A DNA stretch of 64,000 nucleotides from Aphrocallistes beatrix (GCA_963281255.1 OY725491.1:1178001-1242000), one strand, 5' to 3'. Shown: positions 9,536 to 21,144, counted from the first letter of the stretch. Numbers and translations: made by a program. The notes: generated by a model from the sequence alone, not told the origin.

Positions 9536-11789
9536 TTAATACAATTTCAAACGCATAGAGTTATATTCACAACAAGCTTTCATTAAATCACTTTCTTGCC
9601 CTTTAAATCTAGTGTATGTATCACGGAAGGCAGAATGAGAACTTTCACACGCAGTTTCAGACCATACCCCTAAACCCTCTCCTTCCTCCAGCATTTCAAT
9701 CTTGTCCAATAAATGTGAAGTTATATAGTGTGATTTTAATGTTACTGGCCATCCTGTCAGAATCCAAGCAGTTTTAAATTCACAGACTGCATTGTGTGCA
9801 GCAATTTTATCTGGTTCATTAGAAGAAAAACATATTGCTACGATGGAATCTAACTTTACCAGTACGTCGATGGAAGAAGCGGGTGTTTGTTCAGGCCATG
9901 TAATGTCATTGGTAATTCTCAGAAGTTTTCTACAATCATTTCCTTCCAAGCTGATTCCATGGTATGATTGCCATTTTATACCATAGTCAGTGTGGAGTGA
10001 CTTCTGGAATGTCTCAAAAATTGAAATACCTATATCAGATGATATTTTCTCAAGAATATTGTTTACCATCAAAAGAATGTGTAGGACTGGAAAACAGAAG
10101 AAGTGGAAAAAGTCTACTTCAAATAAGGGAAAATCTTCATAGCCTAAATGATGCATAGTACGTATTTGTTAAAGCAAAATTGGTAGTTACACTCACTAGT
10201 GAAAAACATTTTCCTACCTTTGGAATTTGAATCGTTATTAGTGACAATCTCTACGGCCTGGTCATAATTCCGATATTCTGTAACTTCGTCTTCAAAACCT
10301 TTAGTTCTCGTCCAAGTACACATAGGACATGGTTGTGCAGCACTTGCTTGTTTTATACCTAAGAATTTAATAAATATACCGAGTGCAAGGGAACACATGT
10401 AGATAAAATGTATACTACCTGCTGCCATGGCTTGGACCTTGAGATCACATGATAAGAAAAATGTTGTGGAAGGAATGTCATTAAAGCATTTGTTCGGAAA
10501 AACTTTCTGGAGAACCTTGAATAAATTGTTGTGTGTTTCTATGCATGGACTGGCAGCTAAAATCAAGGTTGTTTTTATTGAGTTATATGCGATTTCCATA
10601 TACTGAGCAGTGAGTTTAAGAAACCCTTGTCCTTTATCCAACCCTAATTTGCATCTAAGAGGATGGGAGCTGTCATAATCATTTACTTGCCTTACTAGTG
10701 AATCAATTTCAACAATAGATTTACAGTATGCAAGAGAATGTTCAACTTCAGATCGATTCTTTTTGGTACCTTCTTCGAATACTGCAAGCTCCCATGCAAA
10801 TAACGGATCTATTATTTCCCTCCTACGAGTTTCTAAGCACCTTACATTAGGAACTGAAATATTACAATTCTTCAATTGTGAATATATCTCACGGAGGGAT
10901 CTAATAGACTGCCCAGCTTTTCCACCGGTATTAGCCTAAACAATAACAAAATACAATTAAGCTGTATTAAAGTGTGGAGGTAACAGTCAACTAATTGCTT
11001 ACTTTTATCGATGCGAGGACATTTTCGTCTATAATTATAGCAGATGTTACTGGAACCTCGTTTGTACGCATTCTTACTTCTTCGGCCAGAATATCAAACG
11101 CATCTGCCTCTTCAGCAATTTTGATCAGCATTCCTACCAGCTCTCTCTTCTGGGTACGGCTGATAAAATTATCAGTCGAAGATAGTGCAATTTTTGCAGA
11201 TTGCTGTGCCAATCGACATCGATGAGGGAGCCCTTTTCCGATCTTTTGCAAGCACAAACCGCAGCGGTTAAATATTAGCCTTTTTGGTTTTGATTTATCT
11301 GGAGTGTCGGGATTGTATCTTATTTCCTAGATACGTAAGTAATTATTGAGAATAAATTATTGAACAGAGTAGAAATATTTAATTATATTAATAACTTACT
11401 TGACCGATATGCCTTGCTGCCTCATAACATACTGGACAATTATCAGGAGTACAGATCTTTCCATTTCTAGGCCATTTTGTAAATCGGAATTGCTTGGAAA
11501 ATGATTTTGGATTGGGTTGATTTGGATTATCAAATCGCTTGAGTTGTGTTCTGCACTTATCACATATAGCACGAGGATATCGCATTTGTTCTTGAAAATC
11601 GAAGACGATATTTGGATCCCAATGCTTTGAATACATTGAGATAACATCTGCAGTTAAGTTTCTGCCATGATTCTTACTTCTTGAGTCAGCTGCGATGCAT
11701 TTGATGCAACACCTTCTGCATACCCTCCCTAAATTTTCGTAATGTTCACGAGAACATTCTTGGACTTTTGAAGCTGTTTTGGACGCCAT
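9536..11789 (-). CDS. putative transposase of the CACAG-ended element
   Basis: Five exons: 11789-11400, 11326-11003, 10935-10419, 10358-10218 and 10143-9536, with GT/AG borders. Total 1980 nt = 659 codons plus stop, with no frameshift. The 60 nt intron at 10359-10418 is also open if retained, but splicing it gives the better domain (CDLKVQAMAAG joined to IKQASAAQPCPMC). Exon 1 has a Cys-rich zinc-binding region (CRRCCIKC, CDKCRTQL, CPVC). Exon 2 has RCGLCLQKIGKGLPHRC. The last exon has WQSYHGISLEGNDCRKLL and ETACESSHSAFRDTYTRFK. Asp in SCDLK and Glu in ETACESSH are candidate catalytic acids. The pattern (zinc N-terminus, D-L-K, CPxC, YHG..GN.CRKLL, SE.A.ES.H) recalls an uncharacterised multicopy family in cnidarian genomes. 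Transposase role is inferred from position between TIRs. Confidence 0.75.
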
Positions 11790-12125
11790 GTAATAGTAGA
11801 AAGTAGATGTTATAATATTATATTAAGATTTACTCCACTACATAGTGCTATATATACTAGGTATACGTATTTACTATCTACTACGTAGTAATTAGTTGAA
11901 TCCAATTACCCAGAAAACCACTACATATCTCATTTTACGGTTATAGATTATAAATGGAAAATACTATAAACAATTTGTCAACCGTTAATTAATTACAACC
12001 AATCTGAAATGGTGGCTGCATATTGGATATTAATTGCCACATTATTTTATAATTCTATTAATAATGGACCTCAAGAATCACGAAAATCGTAAACCAGTGC
12101 ATTGAAATATAATTATAACTACTAA

Positions 12126-12292
12126 CAGTGGCGGCGTTAGAGGGGGCGCAGGGGGCGCAGCTGCGACCCCTGATTCAATTCCTGCTGCCCCTGAAGGGGT
12201 GCATGGAACATAGCATAATAATTATTATATGAGATTTTCCTTATGCTGCGACCCATACACAACACATAATGATAAAGCTGGCGCCGCCCCTG
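12126..12292. mobile_element. hAT-type MITE nested in the transposon
   Basis: A 167 bp element starting CAGTGGCGGCG and ending CGCCGCCCCTG. It is flanked by a perfect 8 bp duplication ACTACTAA (12118-12125 and 12293-12300). It lies between the transposase start and the right TIR, so it inserted after the host transposon. Confidence 0.92.
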
Positions 12293-12500
12293 ACTACTAA
12301 TGTAGTAGTTCGTAAAACGAATTTTTTTAGAACAAATTATGATAAAAATCATTGGCCTCTCTGAACGACAGTAAACTTTTTCCTATAGTCTGACCTTACC
12401 AAATGTTTCACAGTTGTTTCAAAGAGAAATAAGTGTCAATGGAAGGGAAATTGGCCGATTAAGTCAGAATATTAACTAGTGATGGGGTCTATCAGGAGAA

Positions 12501-12850
12501 ATAGCTGATCCAAGAGGGAAATCGCCAAATTTGGGTCGGATGGTGCCATATTATCAATTAATATTGGTTATTGAATCATTTATGAATAAATACGACCGCA
12601 TAAGGTAGATTTCTCTGTTCCTTGTCATAAATTTACGAGTCTAATACAACATACGCAAAGTTAAAAAGCAAAAAAACTTTTTTGAATTTTCTCATGTCAT
12701 ACAGACAAAGGGGTGTGAAAATCAAGATTTTGCAAGATACTATATTTTTTGGAATTAAGCATATGAATATACACATATAAGAGAAACAAATTACATAGGT
12801 TTCACATCTGGGACAAGAGATTGAAAAATTCACTAATTTGGCACGCTGTG
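12501..12850 (-). repeat. right terminal inverted repeat of the 3.8 kb transposon
   Basis: The inverted partner of 9018-9368; the outermost bases read GGCACGCTGTG. The first few codons of the frame that runs into the TRAF-like right half lie in this repeat and are not host sequence. Confidence 0.92.
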
Positions 12851-13730
12851 AACACTTCTTTATTGCGTGTAAAGCTTGTAAACAGGCTGTTATGAGAGGT
12901 GGCATGGATGCACATGAACAGAACACATGTCCAATGCGTAGAATTATCTGTGATTATTGTCTAAAAGCAGGGAAAGTTAAGGATTACACAGAACATTTGG
13001 AATGTTGCAAAAAATATCCGATTAAATGTCCTAATGAATGTGGAAAGACAATGCTTCGAATGGAGTTATCAGATCATAATGCTACTGATTGTCCATTGGC
13101 TGAGGTAGACTGTCCTTATGCTAAATACGGTTGTAAGGCTAACAAGATGAAAAGAAAAGACCTCTTAGCTCACAAGAAGGAATACATCATAGAACACGTG
13201 GGTATGGTCGAAGCAGAGAATCGCACTCTAAGAGCTGAGATGAATACAATGAAGAGACTTGATGGGTTGAGATGGGAGATAAAGAACGTAGGTGAGCCAA
13301 CTTATATACACTCTCTAACTAGTCCCGGTTTCTATGTTAACAAATACAAATTGAAATGTATTTGCGGGATGGGATTGGACCATAATCTCCATTTCACCAT
13401 TCAGAGAATGGAAGGAGAGCATGATCATAACCTAGGTACAGCTTTCATTACAGAATATCGTGTCATAATTCCAAAGAAAAATGGAACACAGTCATATTAC
13501 AAGTATAATGGAAATATGAATTATGAGCTGAAGATGGGGACAGAAAGTGGGGTATTTTATTCATTGTATTTTTCCAACTTGAACATCTATACCCAAGATA
13601 ATGCACTAACGATCCTATTCTACTTTGATGTTGACTCAGGTCCTTCAATATCCCAGAATTTTTCAAGGAAGACTTATCAACCAATCAATAATGACCCGTT
13701 TAACCCAACCAGTTGTGTGAACTTCTAGAT

Positions 13731-14649
13731 GGATATTTTTTGATTCCCTAATTAGCTTTCATACCCACACATTTTGTTATTTTAGTTAACTATTAGTGTA
13801 TTACTAAGTACTTACGTATATTCTATTGAATAACAAAAGTAATATAATAAAGTAAAACAAACATTATTGCATTCAAATCCTCGCTCATAGGAACACTAAA
13901 GTGCAGACAATCTGTTCTGATTAGTGAACAGTCTTAACTGTGAAATGAATTATTCAAATTAAGATTATTATATTCAGTATTTCCATAAGTATCAAGTGCG
14001 TTAATTAATAAATAACGTACAATAGCATTGGTTTTCAGTTTTTCCGCTTGAGAGAGTATAATTTATTGTTTATATGCTCTAGTCCCTATTAACCAATTAC
14101 AGTAGAACTCGGTTAGTACGTACTCGGATAATACGTACGTACTTCGGTTTAGTACGTACTCATTTCTCTGAACCAAAATCCATTTATATTATAGATTTCT
14201 ATGTAGTACAAACTCGGTTACTTTGTACTAATAATTCCTTCCCGAATGGGTACGTCTTATCCGAGTTCTACTGTACGTATATTAAACTTCAGCTGAAATA
14301 TAAAACCTGCTTGTACAAGAATGAAATACTCGTATGCATGCTTGGGCTCTAAAGATTATTCAATAAAATCTTGCTGTGCGTATTAGAGCAATACTAGTAG
14401 GCGAAATGGCTAAATTTTCGCAAAATGTATTTGAATTAAAATACATATACAACATCATAATATAGCAATCAATGCAACTAGTTAGATTATTTGTGCAGAG
14501 CAGGTCGAGTTCAAAATCAGAAAAAAATATAATAAGAATGCTTCGAATGAGGATTATTCTAATGATTCAGTACAACTGTAATAAACACAGTCTCAGATTT
14601 TCAAAATGATTTAGTATTCAGTAATATGAGTCCTTACTTTCATATGCTG
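13731..14649. other. intergenic between TRAF copies 1 and 2
   Basis: The 3' end of copy 1, with 'taatataataaagt' near 13840 as the likely poly(A) signal region. It is followed by AT-rich sequence, a pogo-like MITE at 14099-14276, and a block just before 14650 that duplicates the copy 1 upstream region (8490-8600). Confidence 0.6.
14099..14276. mobile_element. pogo-like MITE
   Basis: Begins TACAGTAGAACTCGGTTAGT and ends with the inverted CCGAGTTCTACTGTA. The body repeats 'tacgtactcgg'. The same family is found at 27805-27994. Confidence 0.85.
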
Positions 14650-14677
14650 TGTTTTCACAATACCATAATTACATAAA
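14650..14677 (+). promoter_or_regulatory. conserved TRAF-array promoter box, copy 2
   Basis: GTTTTCACAATACCATAATT, nearly identical to the copy 1 box. It is followed at 14678 by an ATG that here stays in frame with the main start at 14729. Confidence 0.5.
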
Positions 14678-14728
14678 ATGGAAATAGAACTAGAAGAGAG
14701 TTGTCTGTTAGTCTTACAAATTATTGTA

Positions 14729-15946
14729 ATGGCGTCCCAACATCCGATTAGTAATGTCCCTGACAACAAGAATGATCTCCTCTACGTCAAGAGGTCTGTA
14801 CGTAAGGGTAGCTACTGTGGGTATAAGAGGGAGTATCTAGCTCAGAACCTGACTGAACTCGAGAGAGAAATGTTACTGTGTACAGTTTGTGAAGGCATAA
14901 TGAGGAATGCGAGTTTGGTAAACGAAGAAACAACTTGTCTAGCTTGTAGCGATGCTCCTAACCAATTGAATGCTGTCAAGCTAGTTGAGAATTCTGTGAA
15001 TAAACTAGAAATAAAGTGTCCTCTCGCTCTTCTCAGGGATTGTGAATGGAAGGGAAAACTCTCTGAAGCAGAAACTCATTTGAAAGAATGCAAACACTTG
15101 ATTATTGAGTGTAGAGCTTGTAATCAGACTGCTACGAGAGATGGCATAGATGAACATATATGGGACATATGTCCAATGCGAAAAGTTGTGTGTAAATACT
15201 GTAATAATTCAGGAAAAGTTAAGGATTACACACAACATTTGAAATATTGCGAATGGTATACAGTTGAATGTCCTAATGAATGTGGAAAGACAGTGCTTCG
15301 TATGGAATTATCAGATCATAATACCACTGAGTGTCCATTCGCTGAGGTAGACTGTCCTTATACTAAATACGGTTGCAAGGCTAACAAGATGAAAAGAAAA
15401 GACCTCTTAGCTCACAAGAAGGAATACATCATAGAACACGTGGATATGGTCGAAGCAGAGAATCGCACTCTGAGAGCTGAGATGAATACAATGAAGAGAC
15501 TTGATGGGTTGAGATGGGAGATAAAGAACATAGATAAGATAACTCAAGGGGAACCTGGAGCTAGTCCATGTTTCTATGTTAACTATTACAAACTGAAATG
15601 TTTTTGCCAGAAGGGGTTTGGCCGTCGTCTCAATTTCACCATCCAGAGAATGGAAGGAGAGCATGATCATAACCTAGATATAGCTTTCATTACAGAATGT
15701 CGTATCATAATTCCGAAGAAAAATGGAACACAGTCATGTTATAATAGATATATCAATTATCAGCTAAAGATTGAGGCAGTTAGTGAGGTATTTTATAAAG
15801 ATGATTTTTCCAACTTGAACATCTATACCCAAGATAATGCACTAACAATCCAATTCTACTTTGATGTTAACTCGAGTCCTTCAATATGCCATAATTTTTC
15901 AGGAGAGACTACTCAACCAATCAACAATGACCCGTTTAAATCCTAA
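14729..15946 (+). CDS. TRAF-like protein, copy 2
   Basis: A single exon of 405 aa. I choose the ATG at 14729 (MASQ...) because it is the start shared by all copies. An in-frame ATG 51 bases upstream corresponds to a separate short upstream frame in copies 3 and 4. Residues ~50-95 are a RING remnant with two CxxC pairs (CTVCEG, CLACSD) but no Cys-His-Cys core. About 96-240 hold TRAF-type zinc fingers (CEWKGKL, CRACNQ, CKYC, CPNECGK, CPYTKYGCK). About 245-265 form a short coiled coil. The rest is a MATH-like domain (LDGLRWEIKN, MEGEHDHNL). TRAF proteins are adaptors and E3 ligases downstream of immune receptors; without a full RING, ligase activity is doubtful. It may scaffold signalling. Confidence 0.9.
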   Translation: MASQHPISNVPDNKNDLLYVKRSVRKGSYCGYKREYLAQNLTELEREMLLCTVCEGIMRNASLVNEETTCLACSDAPNQLNAVKLVENSVNKLEIKCPLALLRDCEWKGKLSEAETHLKECKHLIIECRACNQTATRDGIDEHIWDICPMRKVVCKYCNNSGKVKDYTQHLKYCEWYTVECPNECGKTVLRMELSDHNTTECPFAEVDCPYTKYGCKANKMKRKDLLAHKKEYIIEHVDMVEAENRTLRAEMNTMKRLDGLRWEIKNIDKITQGEPGASPCFYVNYYKLKCFCQKGFGRRLNFTIQRMEGEHDHNLDIAFITECRIIIPKKNGTQSCYNRYINYQLKIEAVSEVFYKDDFSNLNIYTQDNALTIQFYFDVNSSPSICHNFSGETTQPINNDPFKS

Positions 15947-16547
15947 ACCAGTTATCAGAAAAAGTAGTTTGATATATCTATAAATAGCTTTCAAACTCAC
16001 ACATCTTGTTATTAGTGTTTTACGAAGTATGTATGTATACTCTATTAAATATTAAAAGTAATACTATAATAAATTAAAACAACTTTATTGCTTCCGATTA
16101 GTGAATTGTCCTTCTTGTGAAATAAATCATTCAAATGAAGATCATTATGTTCAGCATTTCCCATAGGATTATCGTAAAGCGAGTCAAAGAAAACTCTAAA
16201 AAAATGTGGGTGACTTATATCTTGTCTATGAAATGATTTAATTTCCTCTTAAACACAATCAAGTCATACACAAAAAGAAGGAAAGTGTCTCTCGCTCCTA
16301 GATACTTATACTTGTGAAATGCACATGATATTTTGGAGCAATTTGAGACTTGTTTATTTAAATAGAAATGCTTATTAAGATAAAATCCTCTAATGTTCCC
16401 ACTAATTAAATTCAAAACCACTTTACTCAAGGTTCACACTTTAATCATCAAATCACACACAAGCTATGGAAAGAAATCTGAGCAAGAATATCTACAAATA
16501 CCAGGCCTAAAAATACACAATCAAAATGCAACAATATCCAACTCAGT
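15947..16547. other. intergenic, convergent 3' ends
   Basis: The 3' flank of TRAF copy 2 ('taataaattaaaac' near 16066) faces the 3' end of the minus-strand gene at 16548. No repeat or gene is recognised. Confidence 0.5.
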
Positions 16548-17744
16548 TTAAGCAATGCTTAGGATGGATAGCACCACAAAGGCAGCGATGATGCAAACAA
16601 AATTGCTAGCAATACCGATTGCCGAACTAATTGTAAAAAAGCAACTTCCACAGGTAAACCCTTGTGCTACACAAGCTGGATCTAGTTGGAATACATTAAA
16701 TGGAGGTAAAGTGTTAATATATGAAGTAATGGTTAGCGTTATTTGTGTTGACTGTCCGTTGACAAGCGCAAAGTATGTCAATCTAGTGGGCACTCCATTT
16801 GTCAAGATCAGGATGGCAGTACCTGAAGTGTATGTTCTTACATCCCCAACCGTATCCATCAAAGTGAATGCACTCCATGGATCTGTATTGCCCAGAACGG
16901 ATGACAATGATTCTTGACTTGGAGTGGAAGTTCTTGTACATTGATCGTTTGTTGTCGTAAATTCCGTATTGCCAATCTTGTTGAAAAGAACATTTGTAGT
17001 AGTTTGCTGTCCGGAAACAGTAGAAGTAAATTCGAATTTAAGCAACCGTCGAAAATCAAAGTTGTAGACTGAGTAGGAATTTAAATTGATTGTTTGATCC
17101 GGAGTAGTTCTGGTTCCTGTTGCCCGGAATGAAAAGTTTGGGGAAAGAGGGGGATGTAAATTGTAGCAATTCTCACAAATAAATCCATCTTCTACGCAAG
17201 CTCGATCTAACTGAAAAACACTAAATGCAGGCGTACTGTTAGTGAAAGAATGAATGGTTAGTACTACTCGTGTTTGTCGTCCGTTCACTGTCACGAAGTA
17301 TGTTAAGCTGGTTGGTACTCCGTTTGTCGTGATCAGAGTATTAGTGCCTGCAGTGTATGTTCTAACAGCTCCGTTGGTACTCACCAAGTTGAACTTGCTC
17401 CAAGTATCCTCATTTTCCAGAACGGCTGGCATTGATGCTTGGCTTATAGACATAGTTCTTCTGCATTGTCCATTAGCTGATGAAAATTCTTCATCGCCCA
17501 CTCTGTTAACAAGAAAACTTGCATTAGTTTGCCGTCCGGAAATGCTAAAGGCAAATTCTAATTTAAGCAGGCCTCTATTAGCATCGTTATACACTAAGTA
17601 AGGTTCGTAAACGATGGATCGACCCAAGATAGTTGTTCTTCCTGTAGCTCTGAATGAGTAGCTTGTAGAGAGATCAGGTGATTGCGCGTAAGATCCTCCA
17701 AACAGTGCAACAATACAAATTGCTGAGAAGTAAACAAGTCCCAT
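16548..17744 (-). CDS. secreted or GPI-anchored protein with two ~175-residue repeats
   Basis: An uninterrupted frame of 398 aa from the ATG at 17744. I prefer it over one 14 codons upstream because it starts directly with a signal peptide (MGLVYFSAICIVALFGGSYA). Two tandem repeats follow. Each opens with YSFRATG or FSFRATG, has a ...GQ(C)RT.S.SQ.S... segment and 'TNGVPT.LTYF', and ends FNVFQLDPACV..GF.C..C. A hydrophobic C-terminus without basic residues after it suggests a GPI signal. The Cys at repeat ends could pair. I do not recognise the family; lipid-binding LolA-like domains of metazoa are one possibility that needs a profile search. It lies inside the TRAF array on the opposite strand. 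Confidence 0.85.
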   Translation of the reverse strand: MGLVYFSAICIVALFGGSYAQSPDLSTSYSFRATGRTTILGRSIVYEPYLVYNDANRGLLKLEFAFSISGRQTNASFLVNRVGDEEFSSANGQCRRTMSISQASMPAVLENEDTWSKFNLVSTNGAVRTYTAGTNTLITTNGVPTSLTYFVTVNGRQTRVVLTIHSFTNSTPAFSVFQLDRACVEDGFICENCYNLHPPLSPNFSFRATGTRTTPDQTINLNSYSVYNFDFRRLLKFEFTSTVSGQQTTTNVLFNKIGNTEFTTTNDQCTRTSTPSQESLSSVLGNTDPWSAFTLMDTVGDVRTYTSGTAILILTNGVPTRLTYFALVNGQSTQITLTITSYINTLPPFNVFQLDPACVAQGFTCGSCFFTISSAIGIASNFVCIIAAFVVLSILSIA

Positions 17745-17786
17745 GATGCTAAAGTATCCCGCTAATTGATAAGCTAGAAAATACAA

Positions 17787-20261
17787 ATAATTTGATTAAC
17801 TATTGCTACATTATGCATAGATTGCTTGTTTAATGATCGTTATACATTATTTGTACTAATTTTCAGGAAAATTCGTCTGGATTTCTCATTAAAAATGGGC
17901 AAAATTTTCAAAACACATTTCTCTCGACTACAAAATAAGTGAAATTCAAATTTTGTATTTGTATTTGAAAAATTTGCAATTTTGAGAGCTTTAACTGGAT
18001 CTTAATTGCTATTTGATTCCCTTTTATAGTTGAATCCATACTCAACTCATTCTCTTGAAATTAGTTATATATCTACAGGGTGTATAGAAATTGATGTCCT
18101 CCTTAAATCTTGAAGTGGCATTCCTTATAGTATTAATTCTGTGGTTATGAAAGAACTCTCTTTAGAAAATATATTACAGAAGAGAGTCTCGAAATACAAT
18201 AATAACAATACTATATGATTGCAAGGGTTACTTAGAGCTAAGTTGTTTAATACGTCTGTGTGAATACGTAATATACGTTCAACCTACAATTTTTGGTGAC
18301 TTAACTTCTACGCATTAGGCTGATTATCAATGTTGCCATATCATGAACAAAGTTCATAGATTTGAACATTTTTCTTTTAGCATGAACTATAGACTTTGAC
18401 ATGAATATGGCATGAACATTTTACTTTTAACATAAACATAGCAAGAACTTACTTTTTGCATGCACATGGAAAAATACTTTTTGATTGACATGAACATGGC
18501 ATGAACTTGGCATGAACATTTGAAGGAATGTGGCATGAACATGCTAAGCAGCTCATCTGGCAACACTGCTGATTATTGCAATTGAAATTTGCATGAAAAC
18601 AGTACATCTCGAATTGTTAATGAGAAAATTGAATATATAGTTGACCAATTTTTATAATACTTTACAATGTTATTTATCAAGTCCAACAATGTCAAAATCT
18701 CCACCGGACCAATAGAAAAGGTTAAGATTCATCAAACTGTGCCACTTTGTGTCAATCCTCGTCATCATGTCTAATGGTAATGGGAGTGAAAAGTGGCACA
18801 AAGTAACATAGATTGATAAAAATTCAACTTACGAATGAAAATAGCAATAGAAGGCTTCAAACCTGAGTAATTCGAATGTGTAGAATATGAATTCGAAATC
18901 GAAATTACAGTATCTGTTACAGTTTGATTACATATCTCTCCACAAATAGACCCACTTTATAACTAGTTATGATGGAAAATAGTAAGGATTCAAATACTTC
19001 TGTCCGGCTAGAGCATGTATATTTCAACACATTTGGATGATATTCTTCTGGGATTGACGGAGGGATGCAGTAGTAGACATTCCGTAGGTATCATTTCAAC
19101 CTAATTTGATAGAGCAGTTAGGGACTGCATTATAGAATTAGGTTAAAATTAATAGTGATTAAAAATAATCGAACAGCATACGTACGCTAACAAATTCTAA
19201 ATTTGATAGTGCAACCTACATTTCTTTGTGCGCAAAGTGAATGATAATGATATATTACACCACTAGCATACTGCATGTAATCTATTTTTTAAAATTCTAC
19301 TAGATCCTAATGAAAATGCTTTCACTCAACAGATCATATTTATACATCATAACAGATAGATTAGGTAAAAGTTGAACTATCAACTCGAAAGGATCTATGT
19401 ACGTAAGTAGTTTTTGTTAGATCTTCTTAGTACAGTATATCTAACAATAATTACATACACAGATCCTTAGCTGACGTTTATTTGAAGAATAATCATGGAA
19501 GCGATGGATACGCTTGGATCTTGGATGAAGTCCTGATAGTAATTATTAAATAAATTGTTTTAAGAAAAATACTTTTAGCTAAATTTCTGTTTTCTGTATT
19601 GAAATTATATTAATGTTATTTAATAATAGTTTCAGTAGCTTAGTAGATAAATAACGAAGTTAAATTAGAACTGTAAAATTATGCCTTATTCACGATAGTA
19701 TTACATCACAAGAAGGAGTAGATTCATTCAGTCCCGCACAAAATTATACTAAACCCAGATAGCGGACAATTTGTAAAAACAAGTCTGGCAACTCAAAAGG
19801 TATTTCTAGATCAACTTTGAAATAATGTATGTAGTCTCGGAGGGAAGGAGGCATGAAACTAATTTGCAATAGACAATATGTTAGTATCATATTCATACTT
19901 GTCAAAGTAGTGAGTAAATGTGTGTGAATATTATATACGTAATGTTCAAGTATTTACATATTGACTTATTGACTCCATATACTTCATGTTTAATATTTTT
20001 ACGCATATTTATTAATCTCTAAGGGAAATCTAAACAGGAAATCTTATATATTAAAATGCTAGGATTCTTTTTGTTGTTTGATTGAAAATCTAATTTTTCC
20101 TAAATCCGATTTTACTACAACTAGTATACAGTACACATTCCATCTTAGGATGTGAAAGCTTTTGGGTAGGTGATTCTTAGATTTTAAGCTAAGCTTTTAT
20201 TAATAAATGAATCAGCTTGTTGGGATATGTCTGTGGCTCAATTTTGTGGAGTTCGGGGGTG
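17787..20261. other. long intergenic region in the TRAF array
   Basis: No convincing gene. It holds a degenerate direct repeat built on 'catgaacatggcatgaac' (about 18345-18560) and a decayed Tc1-type MITE (about 18690-19020, right edge 'acttctgtccggctag'). At 20090-20260 a block is similar to 22640-22805, the 3' flank of TRAF copy 3. Confidence 0.6.
18345..18560. repeat. degenerate CATGAACAT tandem repeat
   Basis: About ten imperfect copies of 'catgaacat(tt/gg)' with spacer variation; no open frame. Confidence 0.6.
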
Positions 20262-20500
20262 AATATTTTGAAAGACTTGATGGGTTGAGATGGGAGATAA
20301 ACATAAATGAGTTAACTTATGGACAAATTGTAACTAGTCCCGGTTTCTATGTTAACAAATACAAACTGAAATGTTTTTGCTGGAAGGGGTTAGGCATACT
20401 CTCCATTTCACCATTGAGAGAATGAAAGGAGAGCATGATCATAACCTAGGTACAGCTTTCTATTGAATAACGAAAGTAATCTAATAAATTAAACACTTTA
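20262..20500 (+). pseudogene. TRAF-like fragment (MATH part only)
   Basis: Starts within the MATH-like domain (RLDGLRWEI, SPGFYVNKYKLKCFC). It frameshifts at 'ggcatactctcc' and jumps at about 20460 straight into 3' untranslated sequence like that of copy 1 (tattgaataacgaaagtaat). Everything 5' of the MATH domain is missing. A deleted tandem copy. Confidence 0.85.
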
Positions 20501-21144
20501 TTACATTCAAACCCTCGCTAATCCAAACAGTCCAGCACTAGAGTGTGTAGACATTTGTTACGATTAGCTAATGTTGTCCTAACAAATGTAATATCACAAA
20601 CTTACGACTGCCAATTCTTCAACTAATTCGAACAAACAAACAAAAATCCAAAATGAAACGGAAATAATTACATTTTTTTGCTAAAACGTATTTGAATTAA
20701 AACACATTCACTGCCTCATAATCATAGCAATCTTTGTAGTAATTAATTATATTATCTGCGCTGAGACAGAAAGTAGAGATACTTGCATTCATATGTGAAG
20801 GGTATTATACGTTTAGGAGAATATTACAACCATTGCAGTCCTAAAGAGAATTGCACTCAAAGTCATAATTCCCTGCAAGAACGTGCTATATAGTAGTAGA
20901 TCAAAATTTGTTATTTTAAGCAGTATAATATTTCAGAATATTCGTCTGTTTATAGTGCAAATATTTTGCAAACAGATCAGTTAAGGCGCCAATAGGAAAA
21001 TAGAAGAGTAGAAGTACAGCCTCGGGTTGGGATTACAATTATCAAGTTTCAGTTGTAAATTAAAGCACTTTCTTCTGAGAGATTTAAGTTTTAAAATGAC
21101 TAAGCAATGCAATGTTATTGACATGACGATTTATTTGCACTGCT

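Larger units (their letters stand above)
9018..12850 (-). mobile_element. 3.83 kb DNA transposon with ~350 bp TIRs, CACAG...CTGTG ends
   Basis: Left end CACAGTGTGCCAAATTAGTG; right end is the inverted CACAGCGTGCC... The inverted repeats (9018-9368 and 12501-12850) are about 90% alike by eye. Flanks are AACA at 9014-9017 and 12851-12854. If one terminal base was lost, a 5 bp AACAC reading is also possible. It encodes one spliced gene on the minus strand (9536-11789) and carries a later hAT-type MITE. It sits inside TRAF-like copy 1. CAC-starting ends are known from Transib, ProtoRAG and RAG signal heptamers, but I cannot place this element in a superfamily by eye. Confidence 0.9.
8654..13728 (+). 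pseudogene. TRAF-like gene, copy 1, interrupted by transposon
   Basis: The two halves of one TRAF-like gene are separated by a 3.8 kb transposon (9018-12850). The left half (8654-9017) matches copies 2-4 from MASQHPISN to the start of the zinc fingers. It carries a one-base deletion near 8940 (NKLEI then out of frame). The right half (12851-13728) resumes at ...HFFIACKACKQAVMRGG and runs through the TRAF zinc fingers, a short coiled coil (MVEAENRTLRAEMNTMKRL) and the MATH-like C-terminal domain (LDGLRWEIKN, GEHDHNLG). Joining the flanks at one AACA recreates the continuity seen in copy 4. The right half alone keeps a ~290-residue open frame, so a truncated product from a promoter in the element is conceivable. 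Confidence 0.9.

Noticed and set aside
10359..10418. Reading the transposase through 60 in-frame nucleotides (extra 20 residues)
   Set aside because: The stretch has GT...AG ends, is hydrophobic and odd, and its removal brings CDLK.QAMAAG next to the CPMC motif with better spacing. Treated as an intron, though retention would also stay open.
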